Origin: Piliocolobus tephrosceles
Taxonomy: Eukaryota; Chordata; Mammalia; Primates; Cercopithecidae
Reading direction: 5' to 3'
Length of the DNA stretch: 64,000 nt
Assembly: GCF_002776525.5 (NCBI RefSeq)
Contig: NC_045441.1
Coordinates: 124,565,610 to 124,629,609, forward strand
Shown: in pieces, positions 1-11,520 of the stretch
Layout of the letters: the number at the start of each line of letters is the position of its first letter
Numbering within the stretch: the stretch's first letter is position 1
Program-made: the position numbers and the translations under genes
The notes under the pieces: generated by a model
Database searches by the model: none
Told to the model about the DNA's origin: nothing
Seen by the model: only the letters and a program-made list of their open reading frames with translations

Positions 1-29
1 CTCTGCCTCAAAAAAAAAAAAAAAAAAAA
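1..29 (+). repeat. Alu 3' end, cut by window edge
   Basis: The window opens with the last bases of an Alu ('ctgcctc') followed by its A tail. The body lies outside the window. Confidence 0.75.
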
Positions 30-399
30 CACATAACTTTTTAGATTATGGGGAGTTTTAAATTTTCAGGTAACAGTTTAGGCTAAAGTCACTGTTAGAT
101 TAAAAGGTTAGGTTGAAATCACTATTTTAAGTTAAAATCTGATAGCCTGCAAACTAATCTATAACTCTATAGTAATCCCACCAAAATCATGGTGGTAATC
201 TTTCACATAATTGGACAAACTGATCCTAAAGGTACATACAAGAATAAATGCATGAGAATCATTTTGAAGCTTCTGGGGGAAAACGTGGGAATTTGCCCTA
301 TCACATACTAAATTATACTATAAAGTTACAGTAATTTAAATAATTTCCTATTAGTATAAAAACAGACAAAAGAGCAAAGAAACTAAACAATCTAGATAT
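30..399. other. AT-rich stretch, nothing recognised
   Basis: About 370 bases between two Alus. I see no ORF, RNA gene or repeat I can name. The text 'ctgatcctaaaggtacatacaagaa' region has an old L1 flavour but is too short to call. Confidence 0.4.
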
Positions 400-706
400 A
401 GCTGGGTACAGTGGCTCATGACTGTAATCCCAGCACTTGGAGAGCCCAAGGCAGGAGGATCACTCCTGAGGCCAGAAGTTCAACTCCAGCCAGGAGTTCA
501 AGACCAGCATAACATAGCAAAGCCCCCATGTCTATAACAAATTTTAAAATTAGCTGGGCATGGTGGTGCACACCTGTAATCCTAGCTACTTGGGAGGCTT
601 GAGGCAGGAGGATCACCTGAGCCCAAGAGTTCAAGGCTGCAGTGAGCTATAATTGTGCCACCGCACTCCAGCATGGGTGACAGAGTGAGACCCTGTCTCA
701 AAATTA
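400..706 (+). repeat. Alu (AluJ-like)
   Basis: Dimeric Alu with diverged left arm, middle linker near 540 and right arm ending in a short A tail. Right-arm text 'aaggctgcagtgagctat' is AluJ-like. AATCTAGA at 389-396 and 711-718 looks like the target-site duplication (TSD). Confidence 0.9.
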
Positions 707-718
707 GAAAAATCTAGA

Positions 719-1334
719 AACAGACTCATGAATTTATGAGATTTTAATATTTGATGAAATGTGTAACTCAAGATGGGAAGGCTGGACCATTTCATAAACA
801 GTGATGGGACTCTGGGTTATCCATTTGAAGAAAAAATAGTATGTAATTTAATACTGCAATTTAAAAAAATCCCAAATGATCTAGTGATCAATAAATTATT
901 GAAGTATTAAAGAAAAAAAAACAGAATTTTTTTATTTTTTTAAATCTTGGAATACAGAAGGCCTTCGTAAGCAAAACAAAAATTCACAAGTCATAAAAGG
1001 AGACAATCAATTAATCAACTTAGCAACCTGGAAAGAAGAAAACATAAACAAAATTGAAGACAAGCATCAGAGTAAAAGATACGTTTGCTACATATAAAGA
1101 AAAGCTAATGTTCAGAATGTATAAAGAAATCCTACAAAGCAGTAAGACAAAGACAAGTCAAAAAAAAGAGAGACAAGAAAATGGTAAGTAGTTCACAGAA
1201 GAATTACAAGTGATTAAAATACATGAAAAAAATGATCAATCTCTTTAGTTAACAGCCAGGTAACTTCTTTTTTTTTTTTTTTTAACCCCATTAGCCTGTC
1301 AAAGAAGTTAGTTTTTACCCAAAGTAGAGAAGTA
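719..1334. other. AT-rich intergenic or intronic sequence
   Basis: No gene or clear repeat seen. Contains short A runs (about 912-920) and a T run at 1267-1283. Probably decayed repeat. Confidence 0.35.
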
Positions 1335-1492
1335 GAGAGGATCAATGATCTAGTCCCTCTTTCAAAAGAGGAAATGGGAACACATTACTTTGCCTTAAGT
1401 TACACACTTATTAGTACAGCCTGGATTCCTTCTACGAAGTTTTAGTCCTAGATAATCTGTGCTCTTAACCACTCCCTTATACCACCTCCTAA
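1335..1492 (-). repeat. MIR SINE fragment
   Basis: Reverse-orientation MIR text: 'gaggaaatgggaacac', then 'ttaagttacacacttatta', then 'tgctcttaaccactc'. These match the MIR core and 5' region, heavily diverged. Confidence 0.6.
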
Positions 1493-1579
1493 CTAAGAAT
1501 CAATTCTACATAAATAGTGACACCAACATAGCCAAGTGTTTGGCTATGTTCTACAGCATTATAAGAGTAGAAAACTGCA

Positions 1580-1871
1580 GGCCAGGTGCGGTGGCTCACA
1601 CCTGTAATCCCAGCACTTTGGGAGGCCGGTGCAGGTGAATCACAAGGTCAAGAGATCGAGACCATCCTGGCCAACATGGTGAAACCCCGCCTCCACGAAA
1701 AATACAAAAATTAGCTGGGCATGGTGGCACACGCCTGTATTCCCTGCCACTTGGGAGGCTGAAGCAAGAGAACTGCTTGAACCCAGGAGGCGGAGGTGGC
1801 AGTAAGCCGAGATTGTGCCACTGCATTCCAGCCTGGTGACAGAGCAAGACTGTGTCTCAAAAAAAAAAAAC
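1580..1871 (+). repeat. Alu (AluS-like)
   Basis: Full dimer with A tail. GTAGAAAACTGCA (1567-1579) and GTAGAAAGCTGCA (1883-1895) form a TSD with one mismatch. Confidence 0.95.
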
Positions 1872-1889
1872 AAAGGAGGGGGGTAGAAA

Positions 1890-2929
1890 GCTGCAAACAG
1901 TATACTGTCCATTAATGGGAAAATCATTAAGTAATTATGATACAAGGTATGTTGATCAGAATGTCTATTCCAGTTATACTTTTTAAAGAACAGCAAGTAT
2001 GAATATACAATTACTTTCATATAAATATACAAACCCTGTATGTGTATATATTTAATTTATTTCACTAAGAAAATAAACATATGGAGGTTTAGACACCAAA
2101 ATGTTGTTATTTCACAAAAGACAAAATGGAGTTAGGAGACTACTAATTTTTTAAAGAAAAATCCGTATTATCTAAATTGCTGCAAAAAATGTATTTTTTT
2201 CACAATTCAAATGGCCCTTTAAAAAAAGAGGAAAATTGTTTTCATTTCCTTTAGAAAAATTAAATTACTTCTCACTTTTGCTAATAATTAGAAGAAAAAT
2301 ACAATGAAATAGTGTCTTCTTGTGAATCTGTATTTCAAAACAAAATTTAAAAAAAAAAAAAAAAGAAATGCCCAGATTTGCCACTATTACTTTTCAGCAT
2401 ATATACAGTTAGGAGTTTAAAGCTGACTTCTAATAGGTCCTCCAACTTTAAACATCCCAAAACTGTACCTGTAGAAAACACAGACTCAAATATAGGTTCC
2501 AGTAACAGAAAAGTAAACTGAAATAATCAAAGGGTGCTACCTACACTTCTAATACCTTTGATTCTAAGATATCATTTATTTAACTATAAGTTATTAGAGT
2601 TTTAGTGAAGTAGTTTATGGAATGTTGGGAAGGAAACAATACATTGGGGCTTATGAACAGAAAAGCTTTCTAGAAGGTAAATTACTATAAATAAAAAATG
2701 ATATACTGAGGTTTTGCTTTTTGATTGTTTCTATCTGCTTTTTAATTTTAAAAAAGTTTACAAGAGTATGTATCTTTCGGTTTAGGGGGAGGTTTAGAGG
2801 AACAAAAAGGGTCAAAGGAGCAAGAAATCCTTTAGATAGTTAACACAAAAGTAAGTACATTTGTGCACTTCTAGCACCATGGAGAGAAGCCACAGAAGCC
2901 GGCTGCCAAAAGTAATCTCATAAATGGTA
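1890..2929. other. Repeat-poor AT-rich stretch, possible L1ME remnant at its start
   Basis: The first ~200 bases resemble an L1ME 3' region in word order ('gtccattaatggg', 'aattatgata'), but weakly. The rest up to about 2930 has an A run at 2350-2364 and no ORF worth calling. Confidence 0.3.
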
Positions 2930-3095
2930 AAAGGTAGGAGGAGGGTAGTCTGATGTGGTAGAACACTGCAATACAAGGTCAAAGAGTTGACTGACTCATC
3001 TCTTTCACAAAGTAACTATATGATCTTGGATAAGAAATTCAAAAGCTCTAGAATTTGATGTACTCATCTGAACAATGAAGAAACACAAACTTTTA
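2930..3095 (+). repeat. MIR SINE fragment
   Basis: Sense MIR words in order: 'tgatgtggtagaacac', 'gactcatctctttcaca', 'tatatgatcttggataag', 'actcatctgaacaatgaag'. Old and diverged. Confidence 0.6.
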
Positions 3096-3267
3096 GGGAA
3101 TTTCAAGTATAGAGCAATTTCCTAAAGGTATTATAGTACGCTTCTGAACTAAGTTTTTAAAATAAGCTTTGAAATTGACTCTCCAAAATACCCTTGCCCA
3201 AATTTTGATTTAGAGAATAATTTTCCTTCATAAGCCAGACAACTAATATTAAAATTAAAACTAAAAA

Positions 3268-3570
3268 GGCCGGCGCAGTGGCTCATGCCTGTAATCCCAG
3301 CACTTTGGGAGGCCAAGGTGGGCACATCACCTGAGGTCAGGAGTTCGAGACCAGCCTGGTCAACATGGTGAAACCCTGTCTCTACTAAAAATACAAAAAA
3401 ATTACCCGAGCATGGTGGTGCATGCCTGTAATCCCAGCTACTTGGGAGGCTGAAAAAGGAGAATCGCTTGAACACAGGAGGCAGAGGTTGCAGTGAGCCT
3501 AGATCACGCCACTGCACTCCAGCCTAGGCAACAGGGCAAGACCCTGTCGCAAAATAAACAAACAAAAAAA
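3268..3570 (+). repeat. Alu (AluS-like)
   Basis: Full dimer: left arm with 'gaggtcaggagttcgagacc', A-rich linker near 3390-3400, right arm, and tail 'aaataaacaaacaaaaaaag'. Confidence 0.95.
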
Positions 3571-3574
3571 GAAC

Positions 3575-3725
3575 CCTTTTCATATACACGATCCAATCCT
3601 CACAAGAACACACTAAATCCTTTATAAAATATGAAACTGAAGCTAGAGTGTTAAAAGATACAATTCAAAAATAGGACCCAACTTCAAAACTCATGCCCTT
3701 TCCAACATGGTAAGACAGAAGTCAT
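3575..3725 (-). repeat. MIR SINE fragment
   Basis: Reverse MIR: 'ccaatcctcacaagaac', 'atgaaactgaagctaga', 'actcatgccctttcca'. It directly follows the Alu tail. Confidence 0.5.
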
Positions 3726-4067
3726 GATTACTGATGTTGGAGCTGTGTACACTTGGGAGTAGAGTGCAAATGCCCAAAGAATAAAACGACATTACTTTTT
3801 AAAAAGTTAAATTCTATGGCAAATTTTTACCCTGTTATTTGAGTTCTTCTTCTCTACATCAACTGTAACTAGTAACTCTGACATGTGTAATAATGCTCCT
3901 GCATCACCAAAAATCTCACATACCATGCAGTAAGTACACAAAATAAAATCACACACTCAAAATTATGTTTGAAAGTGTCTTATCACTTATAAAGTGTCAC
4001 TGTATACATGGTTTTGTGTTTAGGGTCCTGTTCAAAAGATATGTATAAGAATACACAAAAGTAAGTA
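3726..4067. other. Unassigned AT-rich stretch
   Basis: About 340 bases with no recognisable gene or repeat. Confidence 0.35.
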
Positions 4068-4352
4068 CATTGGATGCAATGGCTCACACTCACAGTCCTA
4101 GCACTTTGGGAGGCTGAGGCAGGCAGATCAGTTGAGCCCAGGGGTTCGAGACTAGCCTGGGAAACATGATGAAACCCCATCTCTACAAAAATTCGCCGGG
4201 CACAGTAGTGCACACCTGTAGTCCTAGCTACTCAGGAGGCCGAGGTGGGAGGATCACCTGAGCCAGGAGGGAGAGGCTGCAGTGAGCCATGATGTGGCAC
4301 TGCTGTGCTCCAGCCTAGGCGACACAGTGAAACCCTGTTTCAAAAAACAATA
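4068..4352 (+). repeat. Alu (AluJ-like)
   Basis: Diverged dimer. The left arm is 'gatgcaatggctcacac' and the right arm has 'gagaggctgcagtgagccatgat'. The tail is 'caaaaaacaataataata'. Confidence 0.9.
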
Positions 4353-4354
4353 AT

Positions 4355-5310
4355 AATACATGAGAATGTAAGGTAGTACAGCCAATACAGAAAATAGTTT
4401 GGTGGTTGCTAAACTTAGAATTAGCATATGACCCAGCAATTTCACTCCTAGGTGTATACTAAAAGAACTGAAAGGACTTGAACAGATACTTGTGCACCAG
4501 TGTTCCTAACAGTATTCTTGACAACAGCCAAAAAATGGGAAGTAATTCAAGTGCCCATCAATGGAGGGATGCACAAAATGTGGTATCTCCATACCATGGA
4601 ATATTAGAATATATTCAGTCATAAAAGGAATCAAATTCTGATACATGCTACAACATAAATGAACCCTGAAAACACTATGCTTTAAGTGAAGTAAGCCAGT
4701 AACAAGAAGACAAATATTTTATGTTTTCACTTTTAGTTTCTAGTTTTTGAGACAGGGTCTCACTCTGTCACCCAAGTTACAGTGCAGTGAGTGGATCATA
4801 GCTCACTGCAGCTTCGCCTCAAAATTCTGGGCTTTATAAAGCAAATCCTGCCACCCCAGCCACCTGAGTAGCTGGAACCACAGGCGTGTGCCACCACACC
4901 CGGCTAATTTTTTAAATATCTATATAGATGGGGTCTCCCTGTGTTGTAAAGGCTGGTCTTACACTCTGGGCTCAAGTGATCCTCCCACCTCGGGCTCCCA
5001 AAGTGCTGGGATTACAGGCATGAGCCACCATGACTAGCCTGATCTCACTTTTATGAGGTATCTAGAATAGACAAATTCAAAGATACAGAAAGTGGAATCA
5101 AGGTTACTAGGGGGCTGGGGGAGAAGAATAGGGAGTTATTACTTAATTGTACAGAGTTTCCATTTGAGATGCTGAAAAAATTTTTGGAAACAGTGGTGAT
5201 GGTTATACAGCAAAGTGAATGTACTCAATGCCACTGAACTGCACATTTGAAAATGGTTAAAATGGTAAATGTTTATGTTCCATATATTTTGCCACAATAA
5301 AAAAGTCAAA
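4355..5310 (+). repeat. L1M 3' region (ORF2 end and 3'UTR), split by an Alu
   Basis: Old LINE-1 sense text. The ORF2 C-terminal region contains 'tatgacccagcaatttcac', 'gcccatcaatgg' and 'taccatggaatatta'. The L1MB/MC-type 3'UTR contains 'tgggggagaagaa' and 'ccactgaactgcacat', and ends in 'ttgccacaataaaaa' near 5303. An antisense Alu (4738-5040) splits it at 'tattttatgttttcac'. No open frame survives. Confidence 0.85.
4738..5040 (-). repeat. Alu (AluJ-like) inside L1M
   Basis: Starts with 'gtttttgagacagggtctcactctg' on the + strand and ends 'accatgactagcc'. Inserted in the L1M 3'UTR. Confidence 0.92.
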
Positions 5311-5322
5311 ATAAGAAAAATA

Positions 5323-5637
5323 TGGCTGGGTGTGGTGGCTAATGCCTGTAATCCCAGCACTTTGGGAGGCTGAGGTGGGTAGACCACGAGGTCAGGAGAT
5401 TGAGACCATCCTGGCCAACATAGTGAAACTCCGTCTCTACTAAAAAATACAAAACAAAACAAAAAAGTTAGCCAAGCATGGTGGCAGGCGCCTGTAGTCC
5501 CAGCTACACAGGAGGCTGAGGCAGGAGAATGGCATGAACCCGGGAGGCGGAGGTTGCAGTGAGCCAAGATTGTACCGCTGCACTCCAGCCTGGGCGACAG
5601 AGTGAGGCTCCGTCTCAAAGAAAAAAAAACAAACAAA
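5323..5637 (+). repeat. Alu (AluY/S-like)
   Basis: Full dimer with 'ggcatgaacccgggaggcgg' in the right arm and tail 'aaaaaaaacaaacaaac'. Confidence 0.95.
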
Positions 5638-5684
5638 CATGCAATATATACATAAAATTATAAACTATATATTTTTCTAATTAG

Positions 5685-5825
5685 TCTGTTCCCACTAAAA
5701 TGGAAACTTTAGGAGGGCAGAAATCACCTGGTGCATCACATTTATGACAGTATACCACACAGCTACAACATGGCTTCCAGTAAATACTAAGCATTCACAC
5801 ATTTGATGAATACGTAAAAGAATAA
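5685..5825 (+). repeat. L2 3' end
   Basis: Sense L2 3'UTR words: 'actttaggagggcagaaatc', 'cagtaaatactaagcattc', 'gatgaatacg', ending near 5825. Confidence 0.6.
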
Positions 5826-6339
5826 ATTATTTGTTATATGTCTGTTGTAAATGACAACCTTTGAAAATAAGAAACAGCACTTTAAGTTGTCCATTGTTTC
5901 TGTTAGATACATTTCACAAAGTATGTTATTTGCATAAACTACACAAAGACAAAAAACAGACTAAACAGTAGCTATGAACAGTGTGCTAAGTGAAAAAGTT
6001 TAAATATCAGCACTAATACTTAATTTCCCCTTTTAAATTAGGTGCCAAAGTATCAACATATATCTACCATGAATATTCATATACTATAGAACTCAGGATT
6101 GTATTACCTTTAGGAAGCAAGACAAGCTTACTTAAGTTTTAGAAATCTATCTACCTAACTAACAACTTTTAAAAGCCTCTCTCATTAAAGGTTACACTGC
6201 CGTTATACAGAAAAATCAACTATGTAGGACTGTTTTCTACCTCTCTATCGCTTTGCTATTTATGTAGTAAAATATTTGTATTTTACTTTTCTAAGATTTA
6301 AATCAAAAGCAGTATACAAAGCATCTCATATAATTTAAC
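5826..6339. other. Unassigned AT-rich stretch
   Basis: About 510 bases with no ORF, RNA or repeat that I can support. Confidence 0.35.
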
Positions 6340-6976
6340 ATGTTCCCAGAGATAGCTGGGAATCTTTTCCCAAAGGAAGTGACTTCGTGTGCAAGAGTGT
6401 GATGTTCAACCCTAAAGGCAGTATCAAACCCAAGGTTGAGTGAAAGGCATTTTGGAAGAGATTCAAAATACAGGCTACACTGTAGGCCAGCTAGTTTGCA
6501 GGTGAGAACCAGGGAATAAGACAGCTGGGATGCACCCCCCTGGGTCTGAACAAATCGTATGTGCAATGACCTTGAGAGTTGTTTGGATCTGGCTAAGAAG
6601 CAATTTATGTCCTAGGGTATTGTTAAAGACAGCAGAGCAGCCAGAAATCAGTGGAGATAAAAAGCTGGGTGTGGTCAGAAAAAGAAACAGAAGAAAGCTC
6701 TGCCAAACACTGTCAGCCCAACACTGCCAGGTGCCATGAGGGCATACACAAGTCTGTGCCCCTAAGGAGCAACACCACAGGCTTAAACACTGCAAGGGGG
6801 AAACAGAAGTCACTAAAATAGGGAAAGAGAAGTCACTAAACAAATAAGCAAATAATTGTAACAAGCCCTGGAAATGAGCAGGGGGTTGAAAGATCAGTAC
6901 CAAGAGTTGCTGCAATGTTATACAAGATGTTCAGTTTCCAACATAAAATTACAAGCCATGTAAAGAAATAGGAAAG

Positions 6977-7230
6977 TGCTGAGCACAGTGGCTCACGCCT
7001 GTAATCCCAGCACTTTGGGAGGCTGAGGTGAGCAGATCCTGAGGTCAGGAGTTCGAGACCAGCCTGGTAAACATGGTCAAACTCCATGTCTACTAAAAAT
7101 ACAAAAAATCAGCCGGGAGTGGTGGCATGTGCCTGTAATCCCAGCTACTACGGAGGCTGAGGCAGGAGAACTCCTTGAACCCAGGAGACAGAGCAATTCC
7201 GTCTCAAAAAAAAAAAAAAAAGAAAGAAAG
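6977..7230 (+). repeat. Alu with shortened right arm
   Basis: The left arm is normal. The right arm jumps from 'ccttgaacccaggagaca' to 'gagcaattccgtctc', losing about 60-70 bases. AAAGAAATAGGAAAGT before it and AAAGAAACAGGAAAGT after it form a 16-base TSD with one mismatch, so this is one insertion with an internal deletion. Confidence 0.92.
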
Positions 7231-7724
7231 AAACAAAGAAACAGGAAAGTATAACCCCATATACCAGAGAAAAATAAAGACAAAAGACACCACCTGCAAG
7301 AGCAACCAGAGGATGGATTTAACCGACTTCAAAAAGCCATTATAAATATGTCAAAAGAACTAAAGGATACCATAACTGCAGAAGGAAGGTATAATGACAG
7401 TATCACAACAAATAGACAATATCGGTAAAGAGACATTATTAAAAAGAACCAAACGGAAATTCTGGAGTTGAACACTGACTAGAAAAAATCACTAGAGGAG
7501 CTCAAAAGTACATTTGAACTCGCAGAAAAAAGAACTGGCAAACTTGAAGACAGACTGATAGAGATGATGCAATCCAAAGAATAGAGAGAAAAAAAAAGAG
7601 TGAAAAAAATACAAAGCCTCAGAGAAATATGAAACATCATTAAGCACATGAATGGGAGTAGTAAACAGACGGGAGAGAGAGGGAAAGGGAAAGAAAAACT
7701 ATCTTAAGTAATAACGACTGTATA

Positions 7725-8085
7725 AAAATGAAGAACTACAGGTAACAACACAGAAGAATCTCACAAACACAACTTGAGCAAAAACAGCAAGACAAAGTAT
7801 ACGATGCTGGTCATGTAAATTTCAACAAAGGAATCTATATTTTAGGGATGCACATAAAGGTAATAAAAGTCATGATAGTGAGTACCTCTAAGGAAAGGGA
7901 GAGGATTTCAAATGGCAAGGGGTATACGGGAGGAGGAGGATTCTGAGGTACGTGAAATATTCTGCTTTTGACCTCGGAAGAGTCTACAAAGATATCCACT
8001 TTATAATGAAACTGTACACGTTTTACATGTTTCTGAATATATGTATATTTCCTTTTTCAAAGTTTTAAAAGAAAGAGATACTAGT
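7725..8085 (+). repeat. L1M 3'UTR fragment nested in older L1M
   Basis: Sense L1M 3' words in order: 'gaatctcacaaacacaa', 'cttgagcaaaaacagcaaga', 'ttcaacaaagg', 'gagtacctctaaggaaag', 'gaaactgtacacgtttt'. ORF1-type L1M text lies on both sides, so this is a separate, later insertion. Confidence 0.55.
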
Positions 8086-8429
8086 TGCAAATTTCCAAGA
8101 ATTGGTTAAAAGTAATCCCTAGACCCAGAAAGTACAACATACCCAAGTGGGATCAATAAGCCCACATCCAGACACAAAGTGGTAAAATTGCAGAACACTA
8201 AACAACAAGAACCATAAAAGAAGCCATAAAGAAAGAACCCTTCACCCAATGGAATGATCATTAGAGTAACAGCAAGTAACAGCAAGGAAGCCAGAAGGCA
8301 ATGATGTATCTTCAAGATATGAAGAGAAAATTACTGTCAACCTACAACTGAGTGCACCTAGGAAGTAACAACCCTGAAAAATGAGAGTAAAATTATAAAA
8401 AGACATTTCAAAGACAACTGAAAAGACTT

Positions 8430-8720
8430 TGATGTGGACTGGGTGTTAGACAATGTTAAGGAATTACTGCTAATTTCATTAGGAATGAGAATATTGTGGT
8501 TTTTTTTTTTTTTTTTAACCTCTTCTCTAGGAGACACATTCTGAAGTATTTACAGACTTCATGATAGGATATTCCAGCAGGAAAGAAGGCACAGAGAAGT
8601 AAAGAGACCCCTCTTTAAACATCAAATGATAAAATATCAATAACAGGAAACTGAGGAATGGAAATACTGGATTTCATCATAATATATGTTCTACTTTCAT
8701 GTATGCTTAAAAACTTTCAT
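8430..8720 (+). repeat. L1M-type 3' end remnant
   Basis: 'gactgggtgttagacaatg', 'aaggaattactgctaattt' and 'ggagacacattctgaagtat' follow an old LINE-1 3'UTR pattern. A T run sits at 8499-8516. Confidence 0.45.
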
Positions 8721-8735
8721 GATAAACAGCTAAAA

Positions 8736-8868
8736 ATAGTCAGGCACAGTGGCCAACACGTGCAATCTCAGCTACTTGGGAAACTGAGGCAGAAGAATCA
8801 CTTAAGCCCAGGAGTTCAAGGCCAGCCTGGGCAACATAGTAAGACCCTGACTCAAAAAGAGAAATGAG
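8736..8868 (+). repeat. Alu monomer-like fragment
   Basis: About 133 bases. It starts like a left arm and then runs as 'cagctacttgggaaactgag' to 'gcaacatagtaagaccctg'. This is one arm only (FLAM/FRAM-like or internally deleted). Confidence 0.75.
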
Positions 8869-8987
8869 GCTAAATTAAAAATTACATAAACACAGGCAAT
8901 TTACCAGTAAAAGGCTTCCACTAATGAAACTTCTGAAGATGTTTTTTAAGAAGGAGGAAAATGATCCAGGAGGACAGTCAGAAATTG

Positions 8988-9290
8988 TTTTTTTCTGTTT
9001 GTTTGTTTGTGGAAGGGTCTCACTCTTTTTGCCCAGGCTGGAGTGCAGTGGCATGATCTCGGCTCACTGCAACCTCCGCCTCCTGGGTTCAAGGGATTCT
9101 CCTGCCTCAGTCTCCCAAGTAGCTGGGATTACAGGTACACACCACCCCACCCGGCTAATTTTTGTATTTTGGTAGAGACGGGGTTTCACCATGTTGAACA
9201 GGCTGTTCTCAAACTCCTGGCCTCAAGTGATCCGCCTGACTCAGCCTCCTAAAGTGCTGTGATTACAGGCGTGAGCCGCTGTGCCCGGCC
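8988..9290 (-). repeat. Alu (AluS-like) with perfect TSD
   Basis: Antisense dimer from a T/G-rich tail complement to 'gtgcccggcc'. ACAGTCAGAAATTG occurs exactly at 8974-8987 and 9291-9304, a perfect 14-base TSD. Confidence 0.97.
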
Positions 9291-9472
9291 ACAGTCAGAA
9301 ATTGAAGGGATGGTAAAGAAAGATGTGGTAAAAATGTGGGTAAACTGAATCACACATTTCTCTATAAAATAACAATGTCTAATTTGATAGATTTAAAAAG
9401 GATAAAATGTCTGTTAGGAGGGGAGTGACATAAGATAAACTGCTCTAAGGTCCAACTTTAAGAGTAACATGA

Positions 9473-9757
9473 GGCCGGGCACAGTGGCTCACGCCTGTAA
9501 TCCCAGCACTTGGGGAGGTCGAGGTGGGCGGATCACGAGGTCAGGAGACCCAGACCATCCTGGCTAACATGGTGAAACCCCGTCTCTACTAAAAATACAA
9601 AAAATTAGCCGGGCGTGGTGGCGGGCACCTGTAGTCCCAGCTACTCGGGAGGCTGAGGCAGAATGGCGGGAACTCGGGAGGCGGAGCTTGTAGTGAGCGG
9701 AGATCGGGCCACTGCACTCCAGCCTGGGCAACAGAGCGAGACTCCCTCTCCAAAAAA
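9473..9757 (+). repeat. AluY with perfect TSD
   Basis: CpG-rich young Alu: 'gccgggcgtggtggcgggc', 'gatcgggccactgcac'. AAGAGTAACATGA at 9460-9472 and 9758-9770 is a perfect 13-base TSD. It has a short deletion at 'ggcagaatggcggg'. Confidence 0.97.
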
Positions 9758-9770
9758 AAGAGTAACATGA

Positions 9771-9895
9771 ATGGTCGGGAGGTCGAGGCATAAGAATAAC
9801 TTGAATCCAGGAGGCAGAGGTTGCAGTGAGCTAAGATCACGCCACTGCACTCCAGCCTGGGTGACAAAGTGAGACTGACTCAAAAAGAAAAATAA
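9771..9895 (+). repeat. 5'-truncated Alu (right arm)
   Basis: Begins 'ggtcgggaggtcgaggcataag' and continues through right-arm sequence to 'gactgactcaaaaag'. It abuts the TSD of the AluY at 9473. Confidence 0.85.
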
Positions 9896-9899
9896 GACC

Positions 9900-10735
9900 C
9901 TCCAAAAAAAGAAGGTATAAAAAGAGTCACATGACTGGTAAAATTTCAAGGGTAATCACATAATCCTCTATGATCTACTAACCCCACCTCTGTATGACTG
10001 CCTTAGAGAAATAGTTGCACATCTGTATGAGTACAAGCAATTGCAGGAATGTTTTGCAATAGCAAAAAATTGGGACTCCCAATGTCTATCAATAGGAAAG
10101 GCTAAGTTACTGTATACCAATAAAATGAAATAAAGCAGTTTAAAGAACTAAATCTGGACATACTAACATACTGAATGAAAAGAAAACTAATTGTAGGTAC
10201 TGTGTAACAGTTGTGTTTTGTTTTGTCTTGTTCGTTTGTTTGAGACAATCTCATTCTGTACCCCAGGCTGGAATGCATGGTGTGATCTTGGCTCCTTGCA
10301 ACCTCCACCTCCCAGATTCAAGCGATTTTCATCTCTCAGATTCCCTAGTAGCTGGGATTACAGGCATGCACCACCACACCTGGCTAATTTTTGTATTTTT
10401 AGTAGAAACGGTTTCGTCATGATGGACAGGCTGGTCTCGAACTCCTGGACTCAAGTGATCTGCCTGCCTTGACCCCCCACAAAGTGCTGGAATTACAGGC
10501 ATGAGCTACCACACCCAGCCAACTGTTTTTACACTAAAAAAGAAGTCATACATGTTCTCTACATACGTATAGGATAAGCAAAACCTTAGGGGGGAAAATG
10601 ACATATAAACTGATAATAGTGATTACCTTTAGGAAAATAAAGAAGGGAATGGGAGCAATCAGAAACCTGAACCTTATCTATGTGTTTTCCAAAAAGACTA
10701 TGTATTTCTTCTATAATAGCAATTAATTTTTAAAA
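9900..10735 (+). repeat. L1ME-type 3' region, split by an Alu
   Basis: Left part (to 10202): 'gcaggaatgttttgcaatagc', 'tgggactcccaatgtctatc', 'aataaaatgaaataaagcag'. Right part (10521-10735): 'gtcatacatgttctctac', 'gtgattacctttaggaaaa', 'gggaatgggagcaatcag'. The order fits an old LINE-1 3' end. No coding potential. Confidence 0.55.
10203..10520 (-). repeat. Alu (AluS-like) inside L1ME
   Basis: Antisense: T/G-rich start, 'gagacaatctcattctg', ending 'ccacacccagcc'. Confidence 0.93.
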
Positions 10736-10888
10736 GATAACTTTTTAAAGAGTATTAGACTTTTAATCCTTTTGAGTGCAAAGACTGTGCCTATTTTGTT
10801 CAACACTGTACCATAGACATATGCAAGTATTATATGCTCCCAAAGCTGTACATAGGGTATGGCAGAGAGATGGATAAAAGAGTGATTC

Positions 10889-11168
10889 AGGCTGGGTGCA
10901 GTGGCTTGCAGCTGTAATCCCAGCACTTTGGGAGGCTGAGGACGGAGGATCACCTGAGGCTAGGAGTTCAAGACCAGCCTGGGCAACATAGCAAGACCCT
11001 ATTAGTACAAAAAATAGCTGGGCATGGTGGAGCACACCTGCAGTGCCAGCTACTGTGGAGGCTGAGGCAGAAGGATCGCTTGAGCCCAGGAGTTCAAGGC
11101 AGCAGTGAGCTATGATCACATCACTACACCCTAGCCTGGGTGACAGAGTGAGAACCTGTCTCTAAAAG
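10889..11168 (+). repeat. Alu (AluJ-like)
   Basis: Dimer with 'ttgagcccaggagttcaagg' in the right arm. ATAAAAGAGTG at 10874-10884 and 11179-11189 marks the TSD. Confidence 0.93.
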
Positions 11169-11213
11169 AAGAATAGTAATAAAAGAGTGTATCAAAGGAC
11201 ATACAAGAAAATA

Positions 11214-11512
11214 GGGACAGGCATGGTGGCTCATGCCTGTCCCAGCACTTTGGGAGGCCAAGGCAGGTGGATCACCTGAGGTCAGGATATCGAGACCAGC
11301 CTGGCCAACATGGTAAAACCCTGTTTCTACTAAAAATACAAAAATTAGCCGGGTGTGGTGGCATGCACTTGTAATCCCAGCTACTCAGGAGGCTGAGGCA
11401 GGAGAACTGCTTGAACCTGGGAGGCAGAGGTTGCAGTGAGCTGAGATCGTACCACTGCACTCCAGCCTGGGCAACAAGAGCGAAACTCCATCTCAAAAAA
11501 AGAAAAAGAAAA
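11214..11512 (+). repeat. Alu (AluS-like)
   Basis: Full dimer with a 3-base loss in 'gcctgtcccagc'. AAGAAAATAG at 11205-11214 and 11511-11520 is the likely TSD. Confidence 0.94.
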
Positions 11513-11520
11513 GAAAATAG

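Larger units (their letters stand above)
6340..8425 (+). repeat. L1M 5'UTR/ORF1 region (L1ME-like), interrupted
   Basis: The strongest part is 7290-7690, with ORF1-type phrases in order: 'ttcaaaaagccattataaatatg', 'agaactaaaggata', 'gaaattctggagttgaa', 'cactagaggagctcaaaag' and 'aaacttgaagacag'. The same kind of text resumes at about 8260-8425 ('gaagccagaaggcaatgatg', 'aaaattactgtcaacctac'). An Alu (6977-7230) and another L1 3' end (7725-8085) interrupt it. The part left of 6900 looks like L1M 5' leader but is less certain. No open ORF1 remains. Confidence 0.65.

Noticed and set aside
5139..5636. A 165-codon antisense ORF
   Set aside because: It reads through an Alu in reverse, giving the familiar Alu-derived peptide pattern; not a gene. 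The same applies to most ORFs over 70 codons here.
6475..6915. A 146-codon antisense ORF
   Set aside because: Runs against probable L1M 5' leader sequence, with no domain or context; treated as chance.
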